DNA of 64,000 nt from Daejeonella sp. H1SJ63 (GTDB taxonomy: Bacteria; Bacteroidota; Bacteroidia; Sphingobacteriales; Sphingobacteriaceae): NCBI RefSeq assembly GCF_029360775.1, contig NZ_JARKMZ010000002.1, forward strand, positions 1 through 64,000. The letters run 5' to 3'. Both the position numbers and the translations under genes were made by a program. Below, piece after piece: positions 9,795 to 18,671 of this stretch; positions within the stretch are counted from its first letter, which is position 1; each line of letters starts with the position of its first letter. The notes beneath the pieces are model-generated. The model was not told the origin of the DNA. It ran no database searches and saw only the letters and a list, made by a program, of their open reading frames with translations.

Positions 9795-9826
9795 TTTGCA
9801 CTATATAGGTTATTGCCGTATATTTG
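9795..9826 (+). promoter_or_regulatory. Consensus Bacteroidota promoter for tRNA-Lys
   Basis: TTTG (-33) at 9795-9798 and TATATTTG (-7) at 9819-9826 are separated by 20 nt, the standard spacing for the primary sigma factor of this phylum. It lies 44 nt before the tRNA. Confidence 0.8.
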
Positions 9827-9870
9827 CCTCACTTTTAAGAAAAACGGTTAGCCGTTGATTAAAAAAGGAT

Positions 9871-9943
9871 GATTCCGTAGCTCAGCTGGTAGAGCATTAC
9901 ACTTTTAATGTAGTGGTCCTGGGTTCGAATCCCAGCGGGATCA
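9871..9943 (+). tRNA. tRNA-Lys (anticodon TTT)
   Basis: The cloverleaf is complete. Acceptor GATTCCG pairs with CGGGATC (one G-T) and the discriminator is A. The D arm is GCTCAGCTGGTAGAGC. The anticodon stem TTACA/TGTAG carries loop CTTTTAA with anticodon TTT. The T arm is CTGGG-TTCGAAT-CCCAG. CCA is not encoded. Confidence 0.95.
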
Positions 9944-9997
9944 CATAGTAACGTGCGTAGCACGAGTAAAATAATTTCTCTGGGATGAGAAGTTTAT

Positions 9998-10065
9998 CCT
10001 GATGAAAATCAGGGAATCCCAGCGGGATCACAAAAAAATTGTATCTTTCCTGAGAAATCAGGAAA
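9998..10065 (+). repeat. Two similar GAAA-loop hairpins between the tRNAs
   Basis: Hairpin 1 is CCTGAT-GAAA-ATCAGG (9998-10013). Hairpin 2 is TTTCCTGA-GAAA-TCAGGAAA (10046-10065). Both share CCTGA stems and GAAA tetraloops. They flank the duplicated tRNA-Lys 3' end and lie inside the probable tRNA transcript. Confidence 0.75.
10014..10032 (+). repeat. 19-nt direct repeat of the tRNA-Lys 3' end
   Basis: GAATCCCAGCGGGATCACA is identical to 9927-9945, the T-loop/acceptor end of tRNA-Lys plus two flanking bases. The copies are 68 nt apart. This is the form left by att-site recombination or by partial tRNA duplication. No integrase is adjacent. Confidence 0.85.
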
Positions 10066-10097
10066 TAGCCCTGAAAGCAGATATGATAAAGAAAAAC

Positions 10098-10171
10098 GGA
10101 CCGGTAGTTCAGCTGGTTAGAATGCCGCCCTGTCACGGCGGAGGTCGCGGGTTCGAGTCCCGTCCGGTCCG
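10098..10171 (+). tRNA. tRNA-Asp (anticodon GTC)
   Basis: Acceptor GGACCGG pairs perfectly with CCGGTCC and the discriminator is G. Anticodon stem CCGCC/GGCGG has loop CTGTCAC (GTC). The T arm is GCGGG-TTCGAGT-CCCGT, with a terminal G-T pair. CCA is not encoded. It is 154 nt after tRNA-Lys with no promoter recognised between, so the two are probably co-transcribed. Confidence 0.96.
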
Positions 10172-10186
10172 CTCAATAAATGCCTT

Positions 10187-10212
10187 AAAACCGTCAGAAA
10201 TGGCGGTTTTTT
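10187..10212 (+). terminator. Terminator after the tRNA pair
   Basis: Stem AAAACCGTC/GGCGGTTTT (9 bp, one G-T) with loop AGAAAT is followed by T residues, 15 nt after tRNA-Asp. Confidence 0.85.
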
Positions 10213-10659
10213 GCGTTTTAGAAAAACCGGACAAAAACCGGACAAAACGGATCTGACGCAAAAAGTGTGGACTAAGCATATATTTTAGTTAGTCTGAAGA
10301 GAGAGAAAAACCCGACTCGTTGCGGAATCGGATTAGTTCTGGTTTTTGTGATCATTTACCAAACCCATTTCAAAAATTGGCACTTTCGATTAGCCCCAAT
10401 TTTTTCTTGTGTAGGGTTTTTAGTAATATAATTAATCACAAAAAAATTATCCTGATTTACAATCCTTCCAACATGTCCAATTATTTAAATATTATGGACA
10501 TGTTGGAATAATGTGTTCATATTTATTTGTTGAGTAGCCGGCGCAAAACTTCACGACTTTCGTTCCTTGTCCGGTACTAAAATACGCCCCCCAAAACCTT
10601 ATAGGTTTTTAATTAATGTGGATTAGATATTCCGGGCAGAATGTCCTTTTAAACTGCGA
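10213..10659. other. Non-coding spacer after the tRNAs
   Basis: No convincing gene was found in these 447 nt. It starts with a short tandem (AAAACCGGAC twice, 10223-10247 region) and is otherwise AT-rich. It contains the inverted repeat at 10466-10508 and a weak AAAACCT-TAT-AGGTTTT hairpin (10593-10609) that may end the minus-strand gene at 10660. A 63-codon open frame at 10320-10511 has no family likeness and runs through the inverted repeat. Confidence 0.6.
10466..10508. repeat. Perfect 14-bp inverted repeat
   Basis: TTCCAACATGTCCA (10466-10479) and TGGACATGTTGGAA (10495-10508) are exact complements around a 15-nt AT loop. Each arm contains the palindrome ACATGT. It has no T-tract, so it is not a classical terminator. 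Confidence 0.85.
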
Positions 10660-13368
10660 TTAATTTCCTTTATAATGTTTTTCCCTTAGGTCATTTTCAT
10701 TATCCATCGCCGGACCCTGAATTATTTTTCTCCAATCTATCTTATAATTATATTTTTTCATTGCTTTATCCCAGTCAAAAATTAGCTTGTCAGGGAATTC
10801 AAATTCATAGGGGCTTAAATCTGGTTTTGAGGTAAAAAAATCGTCTAATAAGCTTGCGGTTACATCATATTGATTGACATACGGAACCCCTAAAACATTA
10901 TAAATCACTTTCAGGATGGATCCGAAATTGGCATGCGTTTTTGAAACAAAATTTCTCTTTACATACGGACCGGCCATCATTAAAATACTTCTATGTGCAT
11001 CCAGATGATCAACACCGCCCTGTGGGTCATCTTCAGTAACAATTACAAGCATATTTTTCCAATAAGGTGTTTTGCTTAAAAAATTTAAAGTCCTGCCGAG
11101 GGCTAAATCATTATCGGCCATAAATGATTGAGGGTATGGATATCCATCTTCCGGCCTGATGCCTGCACCATGATCATTGGGTAACATCATAGTAATGAGT
11201 TGAGGTAAGGTATCTTTCCCATTTAGCCACAGTTTAGCGAATTCTTCCTCAAATTGCTTAACCCTGTATTGATCCGGAATATTGGTATTATATCCGGCAA
11301 AATTATGAGATGTCTTTCTCCATAATGCTTTTTGCATAGGAACCATTACAATATGTGCCGCTCCTGTTAAAGTATCCGTCCACGCTTCCCGAACGTGGGC
11401 AGTTTCATTTGCCTGTCCGAAGTTATAATAGGATATATTTTTTCTTTCCAGGGCCTCCCATAAACCACCTGTTTCTGCATAATCTTCGGGATCCATACTT
11501 CCTGTAGATCCGGGAAATCTTCTTCCTGGTGCGGAAGAAAATAGTTTTGCTGTTTTGCTTACGCTTGAGTTACTTTCTACCCATTCATTCGGAATAACCC
11601 CCAACATCCAATGATGGCCATGGATTGATGCATCACTGTCGCAATAAAAATTATCACTTACGGCAAACTGAGTTGCAATTTTAATGTGATTTGGACTGAT
11701 GCTAACACGTTTGGTATTTGCACTATCGAGCTTAACCAAAACATTATTCCCGTATCTGGCCAGACTAGTGTCTCCTCTCACATTTTTAACCTGACTTAAA
11801 ACTTCATCAAAAGTTCTGTTTTCTTTGGTGATATATACAATATGCTTAATGGGTGATGTTGAACTTCCGGGTGTTGTTGGTAACACGCCTGTACTTGTGT
11901 TTTTTAGCTTGATATAGGTATTGCCGATAACCTCTCTGGTGTAAATTTCCAGTTCTTTTTCGTTCGGATTCTTTACTTTTTGAAAGGTCCCTAATTGAAT
12001 GTCTCCGATATAAGTACCCTGTGGAGGCTTAATAAAATTCTTTCCTCCATTCGGACCGGCACCATAACCTCTGCAGGAAATGATATATATATCTGATTCT
12101 GTGGCAGAAAGTTCCACTCTTGTTGGTCCCCAGCCTGTTGGAATTAGTCCTCTGGTAGCCCCAGAGTGGGTATCGATAACAGCCACTGCATTGAACCCCA
12201 ATAATGAAACATACAGTGTTCTCTGATCCTTGCTTAGCGTTAAGCCAAAGGGTACCAAACCGCGGTATTTATTAAGGTTTGTATCAACTTTTATGGCTAT
12301 ATGTTTTATTATTTCACCACTTTTATAATCAATAACTGAGATATTATCATTGCTTGCATTACTTACATAGGCATATTTATTTCCAACTGCAATAGAGTTT
12401 GGACTTGATCCTCCCACAACCTCCGCATCCTCAATCCATTCTCCTAACAAATAACCCGTTTTAAGCTTTTTGATAGTTTTGTTCTTTATTAAATCAATAA
12501 CGAATACACTCATTGCTTCTTCCGAATTCGGATCTCCCAAACCGGGAATTTTCTTTCCGTCAATTACTGTTCCTTCGATTGATTCTTTGGTATTATTAGG
12601 GAAAGGATGCCAATTGATCATTTGCCGATTAATATTTTCCGGAGTTGTTCCATCAACTAAAGGATAGGAATACATACCCACATTGGCTACCAATGCCGTT
12701 TTAAAATCAGGCGAAAGTGCTAATCCAAATGGCTGTCTCCCGGTTGGAATAGACGCTGTAATTGCTTTCTTTTTTAAATTAATTCTGACTAATCTGAAAT
12801 TGCCTCTGTCTAATACTAATAATTCTTCCTTTCCGGGATTGTAAACTAAATCGCTGGTAAAACTATCCTCATAAGAAGTATTTCCAAATGTTCCATTCAA
12901 ATTAATTTTATCCAGAACTTTGAAATTTTTATAATCATAAACTATAACAGTTCCTTCATCACCTCCGCTCAGATATACGATGTTTGAGTTGGGATGAAAA
13001 GCTAAACCCAAAAAGGAGCCCTTTTTTAAAGCGGGGTCATATTTATTTTCATAATCAGGAATACGTGTTGAATGCATGTCTGATAATGAAATAATACTTA
13101 TTACCCCATTGTGTAAAGCGATTGCAGTTTTCCCATCCGGAGAAATTCGAAGGCCAAAAGGATCATGAGTAATTTGGATTGTTTGGCCAGCCGGACTTAC
13201 ATACCTGCCACTGGGTAGTACTGATTTTCCATCAGGTTTAATTGATGCATACTCTTTAAGACCCGGAACCGAAAGGTAATAATTTTCTTGTTCCTGCGAT
13301 TTTAACCCTGAAATACTACAGAAATAAAACAATAAAGTAAATACAAGGCCAGATTGATATGTTTTCAT
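10660..13368 (-). CDS. Exported propeller-phosphoesterase (YncE/AcpA-like)
   Basis: A 902-aa two-domain exported protein. After the Sec signal (about 1-24), residues 40-440 form a YncE-like beta-propeller with repeated blade motifs such as PFGLALSPD and YVSNASNDNISVIDYKSG. Residues about 510-870 are a phosphoesterase domain (PF04185; phospholipase C/acid phosphatase AcpA type) with KENRTFDEV, SIHGHHWMLG, ETGGLWEAL and VTEDDPQGGVDHLDAHR. Such enzymes hydrolyse phosphomono- or diesters outside the inner membrane. It is divergent from SusC across 271 nt, which suggests shared control. Given the phosphonate genes beyond SusD, a role in freeing phosphonate or phosphate head groups from a polymer or lipid is possible but inferred. 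Confidence 0.86.
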   Translation of the reverse strand: MKTYQSGLVFTLLFYFCSISGLKSQEQENYYLSVPGLKEYASIKPDGKSVLPSGRYVSPAGQTIQITHDPFGLRISPDGKTAIALHNGVISIISLSDMHSTRIPDYENKYDPALKKGSFLGLAFHPNSNIVYLSGGDEGTVIVYDYKNFKVLDKINLNGTFGNTSYEDSFTSDLVYNPGKEELLVLDRGNFRLVRINLKKKAITASIPTGRQPFGLALSPDFKTALVANVGMYSYPLVDGTTPENINRQMINWHPFPNNTKESIEGTVIDGKKIPGLGDPNSEEAMSVFVIDLIKNKTIKKLKTGYLLGEWIEDAEVVGGSSPNSIAVGNKYAYVSNASNDNISVIDYKSGEIIKHIAIKVDTNLNKYRGLVPFGLTLSKDQRTLYVSLLGFNAVAVIDTHSGATRGLIPTGWGPTRVELSATESDIYIISCRGYGAGPNGGKNFIKPPQGTYIGDIQLGTFQKVKNPNEKELEIYTREVIGNTYIKLKNTSTGVLPTTPGSSTSPIKHIVYITKENRTFDEVLSQVKNVRGDTSLARYGNNVLVKLDSANTKRVSISPNHIKIATQFAVSDNFYCDSDASIHGHHWMLGVIPNEWVESNSSVSKTAKLFSSAPGRRFPGSTGSMDPEDYAETGGLWEALERKNISYYNFGQANETAHVREAWTDTLTGAAHIVMVPMQKALWRKTSHNFAGYNTNIPDQYRVKQFEEEFAKLWLNGKDTLPQLITMMLPNDHGAGIRPEDGYPYPQSFMADNDLALGRTLNFLSKTPYWKNMLVIVTEDDPQGGVDHLDAHRSILMMAGPYVKRNFVSKTHANFGSILKVIYNVLGVPYVNQYDVTASLLDDFFTSKPDLSPYEFEFPDKLIFDWDKAMKKYNYKIDWRKIIQGPAMDNENDLREKHYKGN

Positions 13369-13639
13369 TTGTTAAGTTTTAGCATAGGTAGTAAACAAAA
13401 TCAAAGTGGATATTTCCGACCTGTTAAGTAATTATGAACATTTCGGGTACAATTTTTTTCACTGTTTTATTAATGAATTCATGATTAGGAAACTATTATG
13501 ATTTTATTAAAATAGAGTGTAAAAGAAGTGTAAAAAAAAATTAATGAGGCCTTTTAGTCATAAAAATAAAATGATTAGTTAATCAAAAGGTTATACTGTC
13601 GGGCAAACTTTGTTCTTAAATAATCCAAACTAATACACG

Positions 13640-16600
13640 ATGAAAATGAAACAGAACTCAATGATTTTTTTAAAAAAATTCATTCTTCTGGTATTAATTT
13701 TAGCTTTTTGTGCCCAATCTGATGTTTTTGCACAAAACCAGCTAAAAGGAATTGTCAGAGATTCAAATAAACTGGGTCTTCCGGGAGTAAGTGTGAAAAT
13801 TAAAGGGACCTCCACTGGTGTCGTTACCGATGCTGAGGGTTCTTTTACAATCAGGTCTGAAGTAAAGCAGGGAACATTGCTTTTTTCTTACATAGGGTTT
13901 TTGACACAAGAGGTTTCAATTGACGGAAGGTCAAATTATGAAATCACGTTAATGGAAGATGCTACTGCCCTGAATGAGGTAGTAGTTACAGCATTAGGTA
14001 TTAAGAAAGATATCCGGCGTTTGGGCGTTGCCATCCAAACCGTGGATGGAGCTGCCTTAGTTAAGGCAAGAGAGCCTAATGCTGTAAATGCTTTGGTAGG
14101 AAAGGTAGCAGGTTTAACAATTGGAACACAGCCTGAATTACTAAGAAGACCCAATATCTCTCTGAGAGGTAACAGGGATGTATTGTTTGTTGTAGACGGG
14201 GTGCCAATTAATTCCGATACCTGGAATGTTAGTGCAGATGATATCGAAAGTTATTCTGTATTAAAAGGTGCTTCAGCTGTTGCACTTTATGGTTCAAGAG
14301 GAAAAAGCGGAGCGATTTTAATTACAACCAAACGTGGCTCAAAAGATAAACGAGGATTCCAGGTAGATTTTAATTCATCAAATATGATGGATAATGGATT
14401 CTATGCAATTCCGGAAACTCAGGATGAGTATGGCCCCGGTGATCATGGGAAATACGCCTTTGGTGATGGCCGTGGCGGGGGCTTAAATGACGGTGACTAT
14501 GATGGTGGTTGGGGTCCAAGATTTGAAGGACAGTTAATTCCTCAATATGACTCACCGGTAGATCCTGTAACCGGAATCAGACAGGGAACACCATGGATTG
14601 CACGAGGTAAAGACAATCTTAAAAGATTTTTAGATCCGGGTATTCTTTCAACGAATAATATCTCTGTTTCTTCAAGCGGAGAGAAATATAATCTGAGATT
14701 TTCTGGTTCTCATATTTACCAGAAAGGTATTGTTCCAAATACTAAACTGAATATGACAAATTTTAACATTACATCTGATTATCAATTTTCAGATAAATTA
14801 AAATTTGAAAGTAGTTTACAATACAATCGTCAGTATACTCCGAATATTCCGGATGTCAATTATGGTCCAAACTCTATTATCTATAACATGACTTTATGGG
14901 CCGGAGCTGACTGGAATGTTGACGACATGAGAAATTACTGGCAGAAAGGTAAGGAAGGAATTCAGCAGATCTATGCTGAATATCAACGCTATAATAATCC
15001 TTACTTTATGAGCTATGAATGGTTAAGAGGGCATAATAAATCAGATGTGATTGGCCAGGCCTCAATGACCTATAAGTTTACTCCATTTTTAGATTTATTA
15101 TTACGTACTCAGGTAACAACATGGGATTTAATGAGAAATGAGAAAATGCCTTATAGTGCGGGAGCCTATGGTAGGGATGAAAGAAGAGGAGATTACCGGG
15201 AGGATAGACGTAGTTTATTCGAAAACAATACAGATCTTCTGGTTCGTTTTGATAAGGATCTGGTTAAGGATTTGAATGCGAAAATATGGACCGGAGCCAA
15301 TATCAGGACGTTTAATTATAACTCTCAGTTTGGAACCACTGATTATCTAAATGTTCCGGGATTGTACAATTTTTCTAACTCAGCAAATCCGGTAAAAGTC
15401 TACAATTTTAACTCAAATATGCGAGTGGTATCTGCCTATTACTCAGCAGATTTTACTTATAAGGATTGGTTAACGGTTTCCACTACAGGTAGAGTTGACA
15501 AATTGTCGACATTGCCACAAGGCAATAATACATTCTTCTATCCCTCTGTAGCGTTATCTACCGTAGTTTCTGACTATTTAAAATTGCCTTCTTTTATTTC
15601 ATTTTTTAAGCTGAGAGGATCTTTGGCGAACGTTAAAGACGGGTTAACCCAATCAACAATTGGAACCACTCCGGCAGATAGTTATCCTTTGGGTTATGGC
15701 GATCAGTATTACTCGCCTTATGATGGCCCTACTTACCAAAACTCTGCTTATTATAGTACTCCGTTTACCTATAATAACCAACCTTCTGCAAGATATACCA
15801 ATGTGTTAAATAATCCGGAGTTGCAACCAAGCAGTACTTCGCAGTTTGAATTTGGGGGTGATTTAAGAGTTCTGAAAAACAGGATCGGTTTAGATTTTAG
15901 TTATTTCAAATCGGATGAAGGGCCTAGAATTTTCAATCTCCCAATTTCTACAACAACTGGTTATTCATCTGCACTTGTAAATGGTATTAAAACTCAGAAA
16001 AATGGATTTGAAATTGCATTAAATGCATCTCCGTTCAAAAATCCAAATGGCTTGTCGTGGGATGTAACTGCTAACTATTCTACTTTCAAAGAAACCCTGA
16101 AAGAAATCTATCCGGGTGTAAGCAACTTAAATACCTTCTTTAAGGTGGGCGATCGATTAGATAAATTTTATGGAAGAGCATTTGTAAGGAATCCGGATGG
16201 AGAAATTGTTAATGACGCATCCGGACGTCCTATTTATAATCCTGTAAACCAATTTTTAGGATATATCAACCCTGATTTTGTTTTAGGGGTAAATAACAGG
16301 TTTTCCTACAAAAATGTCTCAATGAGCTTTCAGTTTGATGGAAGATTCGGAGGTGTTATATCCAATTATATCCAGAGACAAACTTACAGGGGCGGTCGTC
16401 ATATAGGTACTGTAACAGGTGAAATGGGTGCGGCCAGATATCAGGATTATCTTGGTGTAAAAGCATGGGTTGGAGAAGGAGTTCAAATTGCTAATGGCGC
16501 AGCTATTAAGTATGATGCTGATGGCCGGGTGACTAATTTTTCTGAACTGACCTATAAGAAAAATGATACCAAACAGTTTGTACAGGATTATGTAAGCCGT

Positions 16601-16858
16601 TATTATAATTCTGATGAAGGCAACCTCATGAACAGAACATTTGGAATGTTAAGAGAAGTGGTAGTTGGATATAACTTCCCGGCAAAATGGTTCAATCATA
16701 AAGTTCAGGCTTTTAGTGTATCTCTTGTTGGAAGAAATCTTCTGTATTTCGCTGAGAAGAAAGATATCGATTTGAACCAATACATAGGTGATGGGGGTTC
16801 AGGTTTACAGACACCATCAACAAGAAGATATGGCGTGAATCTTAACATCACATTCTAA
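13640..16858 (+). CDS. SusC/RagA-family TonB-dependent transporter
   Basis: Outer-membrane active importer. Signal peptide to about residue 31 (FAQ), then a carboxypeptidase-regulatory-like domain at about 35-115 (LKGIVRDSNKLGLPGVSVKIKG). The TonB-box/plug follows with NEVVVTALGIKKD and KVAGLTI, a conserved VDGVPI segment and the RGKSGAILITTKRG plug end. The 22-strand barrel fills the rest to LNITF. At 1072 aa it has full SusC length. It pairs with the SusD gene 20 nt downstream. ATG codons at 13640 and 13646 are both possible. The substrate is not readable from sequence; neighbours point to a phosphorus-containing glycan or lipid. Confidence 0.95.
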   Translation: MKMKQNSMIFLKKFILLVLILAFCAQSDVFAQNQLKGIVRDSNKLGLPGVSVKIKGTSTGVVTDAEGSFTIRSEVKQGTLLFSYIGFLTQEVSIDGRSNYEITLMEDATALNEVVVTALGIKKDIRRLGVAIQTVDGAALVKAREPNAVNALVGKVAGLTIGTQPELLRRPNISLRGNRDVLFVVDGVPINSDTWNVSADDIESYSVLKGASAVALYGSRGKSGAILITTKRGSKDKRGFQVDFNSSNMMDNGFYAIPETQDEYGPGDHGKYAFGDGRGGGLNDGDYDGGWGPRFEGQLIPQYDSPVDPVTGIRQGTPWIARGKDNLKRFLDPGILSTNNISVSSSGEKYNLRFSGSHIYQKGIVPNTKLNMTNFNITSDYQFSDKLKFESSLQYNRQYTPNIPDVNYGPNSIIYNMTLWAGADWNVDDMRNYWQKGKEGIQQIYAEYQRYNNPYFMSYEWLRGHNKSDVIGQASMTYKFTPFLDLLLRTQVTTWDLMRNEKMPYSAGAYGRDERRGDYREDRRSLFENNTDLLVRFDKDLVKDLNAKIWTGANIRTFNYNSQFGTTDYLNVPGLYNFSNSANPVKVYNFNSNMRVVSAYYSADFTYKDWLTVSTTGRVDKLSTLPQGNNTFFYPSVALSTVVSDYLKLPSFISFFKLRGSLANVKDGLTQSTIGTTPADSYPLGYGDQYYSPYDGPTYQNSAYYSTPFTYNNQPSARYTNVLNNPELQPSSTSQFEFGGDLRVLKNRIGLDFSYFKSDEGPRIFNLPISTTTGYSSALVNGIKTQKNGFEIALNASPFKNPNGLSWDVTANYSTFKETLKEIYPGVSNLNTFFKVGDRLDKFYGRAFVRNPDGEIVNDASGRPIYNPVNQFLGYINPDFVLGVNNRFSYKNVSMSFQFDGRFGGVISNYIQRQTYRGGRHIGTVTGEMGAARYQDYLGVKAWVGEGVQIANGAAIKYDADGRVTNFSELTYKKNDTKQFVQDYVSRYYNSDEGNLMNRTFGMLREVVVGYNFPAKWFNHKVQAFSVSLVGRNLLYFAEKKDIDLNQYIGDGGSGLQTPSTRRYGVNLNITF

Positions 16859-16878
16859 TTTTTTTTAAAAAATATATC

Positions 16879-18465
16879 ATGAAAAGTTTAAAATATAGCT
16901 TAATCCTAATGCTAATGATCACCTTCATGGGTTGTGAAAAATCTTTTGAAGAATTAGAAGTGGATTCTAACCGACCGGTAAGCGTTCCGGCTTCACTGGT
17001 GCTTCAGTCGGTTCAGTACGACATGTATAATAATACCGGACGTGCCTTTAGTGCAGAAATGCGTTGGAATCAATTTTATTGTTCCAATTACAATTATTAT
17101 GCAACAAATGAATATCAGTGGTCAGAAATGCCTAATCATTTCTTTAGCCTGAAGAATGTGATTAAAATGGAAGAGGAGGCGAGAAAAGCAGGTTTGGAGG
17201 CTGTTAATCCATATTCTGCAGTAGCTAAATTTTATAAAGCTTTCCTTTATGATCAGATGACCAAACGTGTTGGAGATCTGCCTTTATCTGAAGGTTTGCA
17301 GGGTATAACTGTGCTTAACCCTAAATATGATACCCAGAAACAGGTTTATATTCAGATTTTGAAATGGCTAGAAGAGTCTAATGCAGATTTAAGTTCATTA
17401 ATAACAAAGGGCAACCAAACACTAACAGGCGATATTTATTACGGAGGCGATTTGAAAAAATGGCAAAAGGCTGTAAATGTTTTTCATTTACGAATGCTTA
17501 TTCAGTTGAGTAAAAAAGAAGCTGATGCAGATTTAGCTGTTAAATCGAAGTTTGCCGCAATTATTTCAAATCCCGTAAAATATCCATTAATTTCAAGCTT
17601 AGGGGAGAGTCTTCAGTTCATTTCAAATCAATATAATAAGTTTCCATCTAACCCTGATAATTTCGGGTTTGATGCAACCAGACAAAATATGTCGAGGGCT
17701 TATATAGAAAGATTAACAGAGCGTAATGACCCCAGAGTAATGGTAACCTGCGAACCGGCAGGATCTCAACTTAAAGCAGGGAAACTACCTTCAGATTTTT
17801 CAAGTTATGTTGGTGCAAGTTCGGGAGAAGATTTAGCAGATATGTCTTCTAAGGCAGGAACATCAAATGGTGCTGATTTTGCTCCGGGACAATATTCATT
17901 TCAAAACAGAAAAAGATATTATACAAATTATGTTGGAGAACCTACTTTTTTAGTTGGTTATCCTGAAATGTGCTTCAATATTGCAGAAGGCCTTCATAGA
18001 AACTGGGCAAGTGGTAGTGCCTCTCAATGGTATGAAAATGGTATAAAAGCATCTATGGATTTTTATGGCATTAAGAATGGCTCCAATACAATGACCTATT
18101 CAAGAAACGGTAGTAAAGAAGCTTCAGATGCAAGAACGTTTAACATTGATTTTAATCTGAATGATTATTTAGCTCAGGCAAATGTTAAATACGAGGCCGG
18201 GAATGCAGGTCTGGAGAAAATCTTAACTCAGAAATACCTTGCTTTCTTTATGAATTCAGGTATGGAGGCTTATTTTAACTGGAGAAGAACCGGTTATCCT
18301 ACATTCTATACAGGTGTAGGTACAGGAAATTCAGGCAGAATCGCCTTAAGGTGGATATACCCGCTTTCAGAACGTACCACTAACTCAGCAAATTATAAAA
18401 CTGCAATAGATGCTCAATTCGCTGGTAAGGATGACATCAATGATCTGATTTGGCTGCTGAAATAG
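16879..18465 (+). CDS. SusD/RagB-family surface lipoprotein
   Basis: Substrate-binding lid partner of the SusC barrel. Lipoprotein signal with Cys19 (FMGC). The body fits the SusD-like 2 group (PF12771): the N-terminal FEELEVDSNRP block, alpha-helical TPR-like segments, and a C-terminal YLAFFMNSGMEAYFNWRRTGYPTF block where the helix carrying NWRRTG is typical. Its 528 aa is usual. It forms a two-gene unit with SusC and is followed by a strong terminator, so the phosphonate genes downstream are not simply read through from it. Confidence 0.94.
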   Translation: MKSLKYSLILMLMITFMGCEKSFEELEVDSNRPVSVPASLVLQSVQYDMYNNTGRAFSAEMRWNQFYCSNYNYYATNEYQWSEMPNHFFSLKNVIKMEEEARKAGLEAVNPYSAVAKFYKAFLYDQMTKRVGDLPLSEGLQGITVLNPKYDTQKQVYIQILKWLEESNADLSSLITKGNQTLTGDIYYGGDLKKWQKAVNVFHLRMLIQLSKKEADADLAVKSKFAAIISNPVKYPLISSLGESLQFISNQYNKFPSNPDNFGFDATRQNMSRAYIERLTERNDPRVMVTCEPAGSQLKAGKLPSDFSSYVGASSGEDLADMSSKAGTSNGADFAPGQYSFQNRKRYYTNYVGEPTFLVGYPEMCFNIAEGLHRNWASGSASQWYENGIKASMDFYGIKNGSNTMTYSRNGSKEASDARTFNIDFNLNDYLAQANVKYEAGNAGLEKILTQKYLAFFMNSGMEAYFNWRRTGYPTFYTGVGTGNSGRIALRWIYPLSERTTNSANYKTAIDAQFAGKDDINDLIWLLK

Positions 18466-18482
18466 TAAGCCTTTGCTAAGAT

Positions 18483-18515
18483 AAAAAAGACGGGATATCA
18501 TATTCCGTCTTTTTT
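18483..18515 (+). terminator. Terminator after SusD
   Basis: A 14-bp stem AAAAAAGACGGGAT/ATTCCGTCTTTTTT (one G-T) with loop ATCAT ends in a T tract, 17 nt after the SusD stop. Confidence 0.9.
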
Positions 18516-18671
18516 GTTTATATGACCCTAATAATGGCTTAATATGCCTTTTGTTTCTTCGCTCTGTAAACAGGTTTATTTTGAGTTCTGTCTTGAGTTA
18601 TACAGCCTGATAAATTAAAGTTTCATTTGATCTTAAAGTCATTTAGTATTTAATGCTAAACATATCTCTGA

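Noticed and set aside
10223-10247. Short CRISPR-like tandem (AAAACCGGAC twice)
   Set aside because: Only two tiny units with no spacer of regular size and no cas genes.
10002-10256. An 84-codon open frame across tRNA-Asp
   Set aside because: It reads through the tRNA and its terminator; the protein-like CHGGGRGFESRPVR part is the translation of tRNA arms.
10320-10511. A 63-codon open frame in the spacer after the tRNAs
   Set aside because: No family likeness, no promoter or start context, and its end is the inverted repeat.
9871-10659. A genomic island or prophage at the tRNA pair
   Set aside because: The repeat of the tRNA end is suggestive, but no integrase, mobility gene or cargo lies nearby and the flanks are ordinary.
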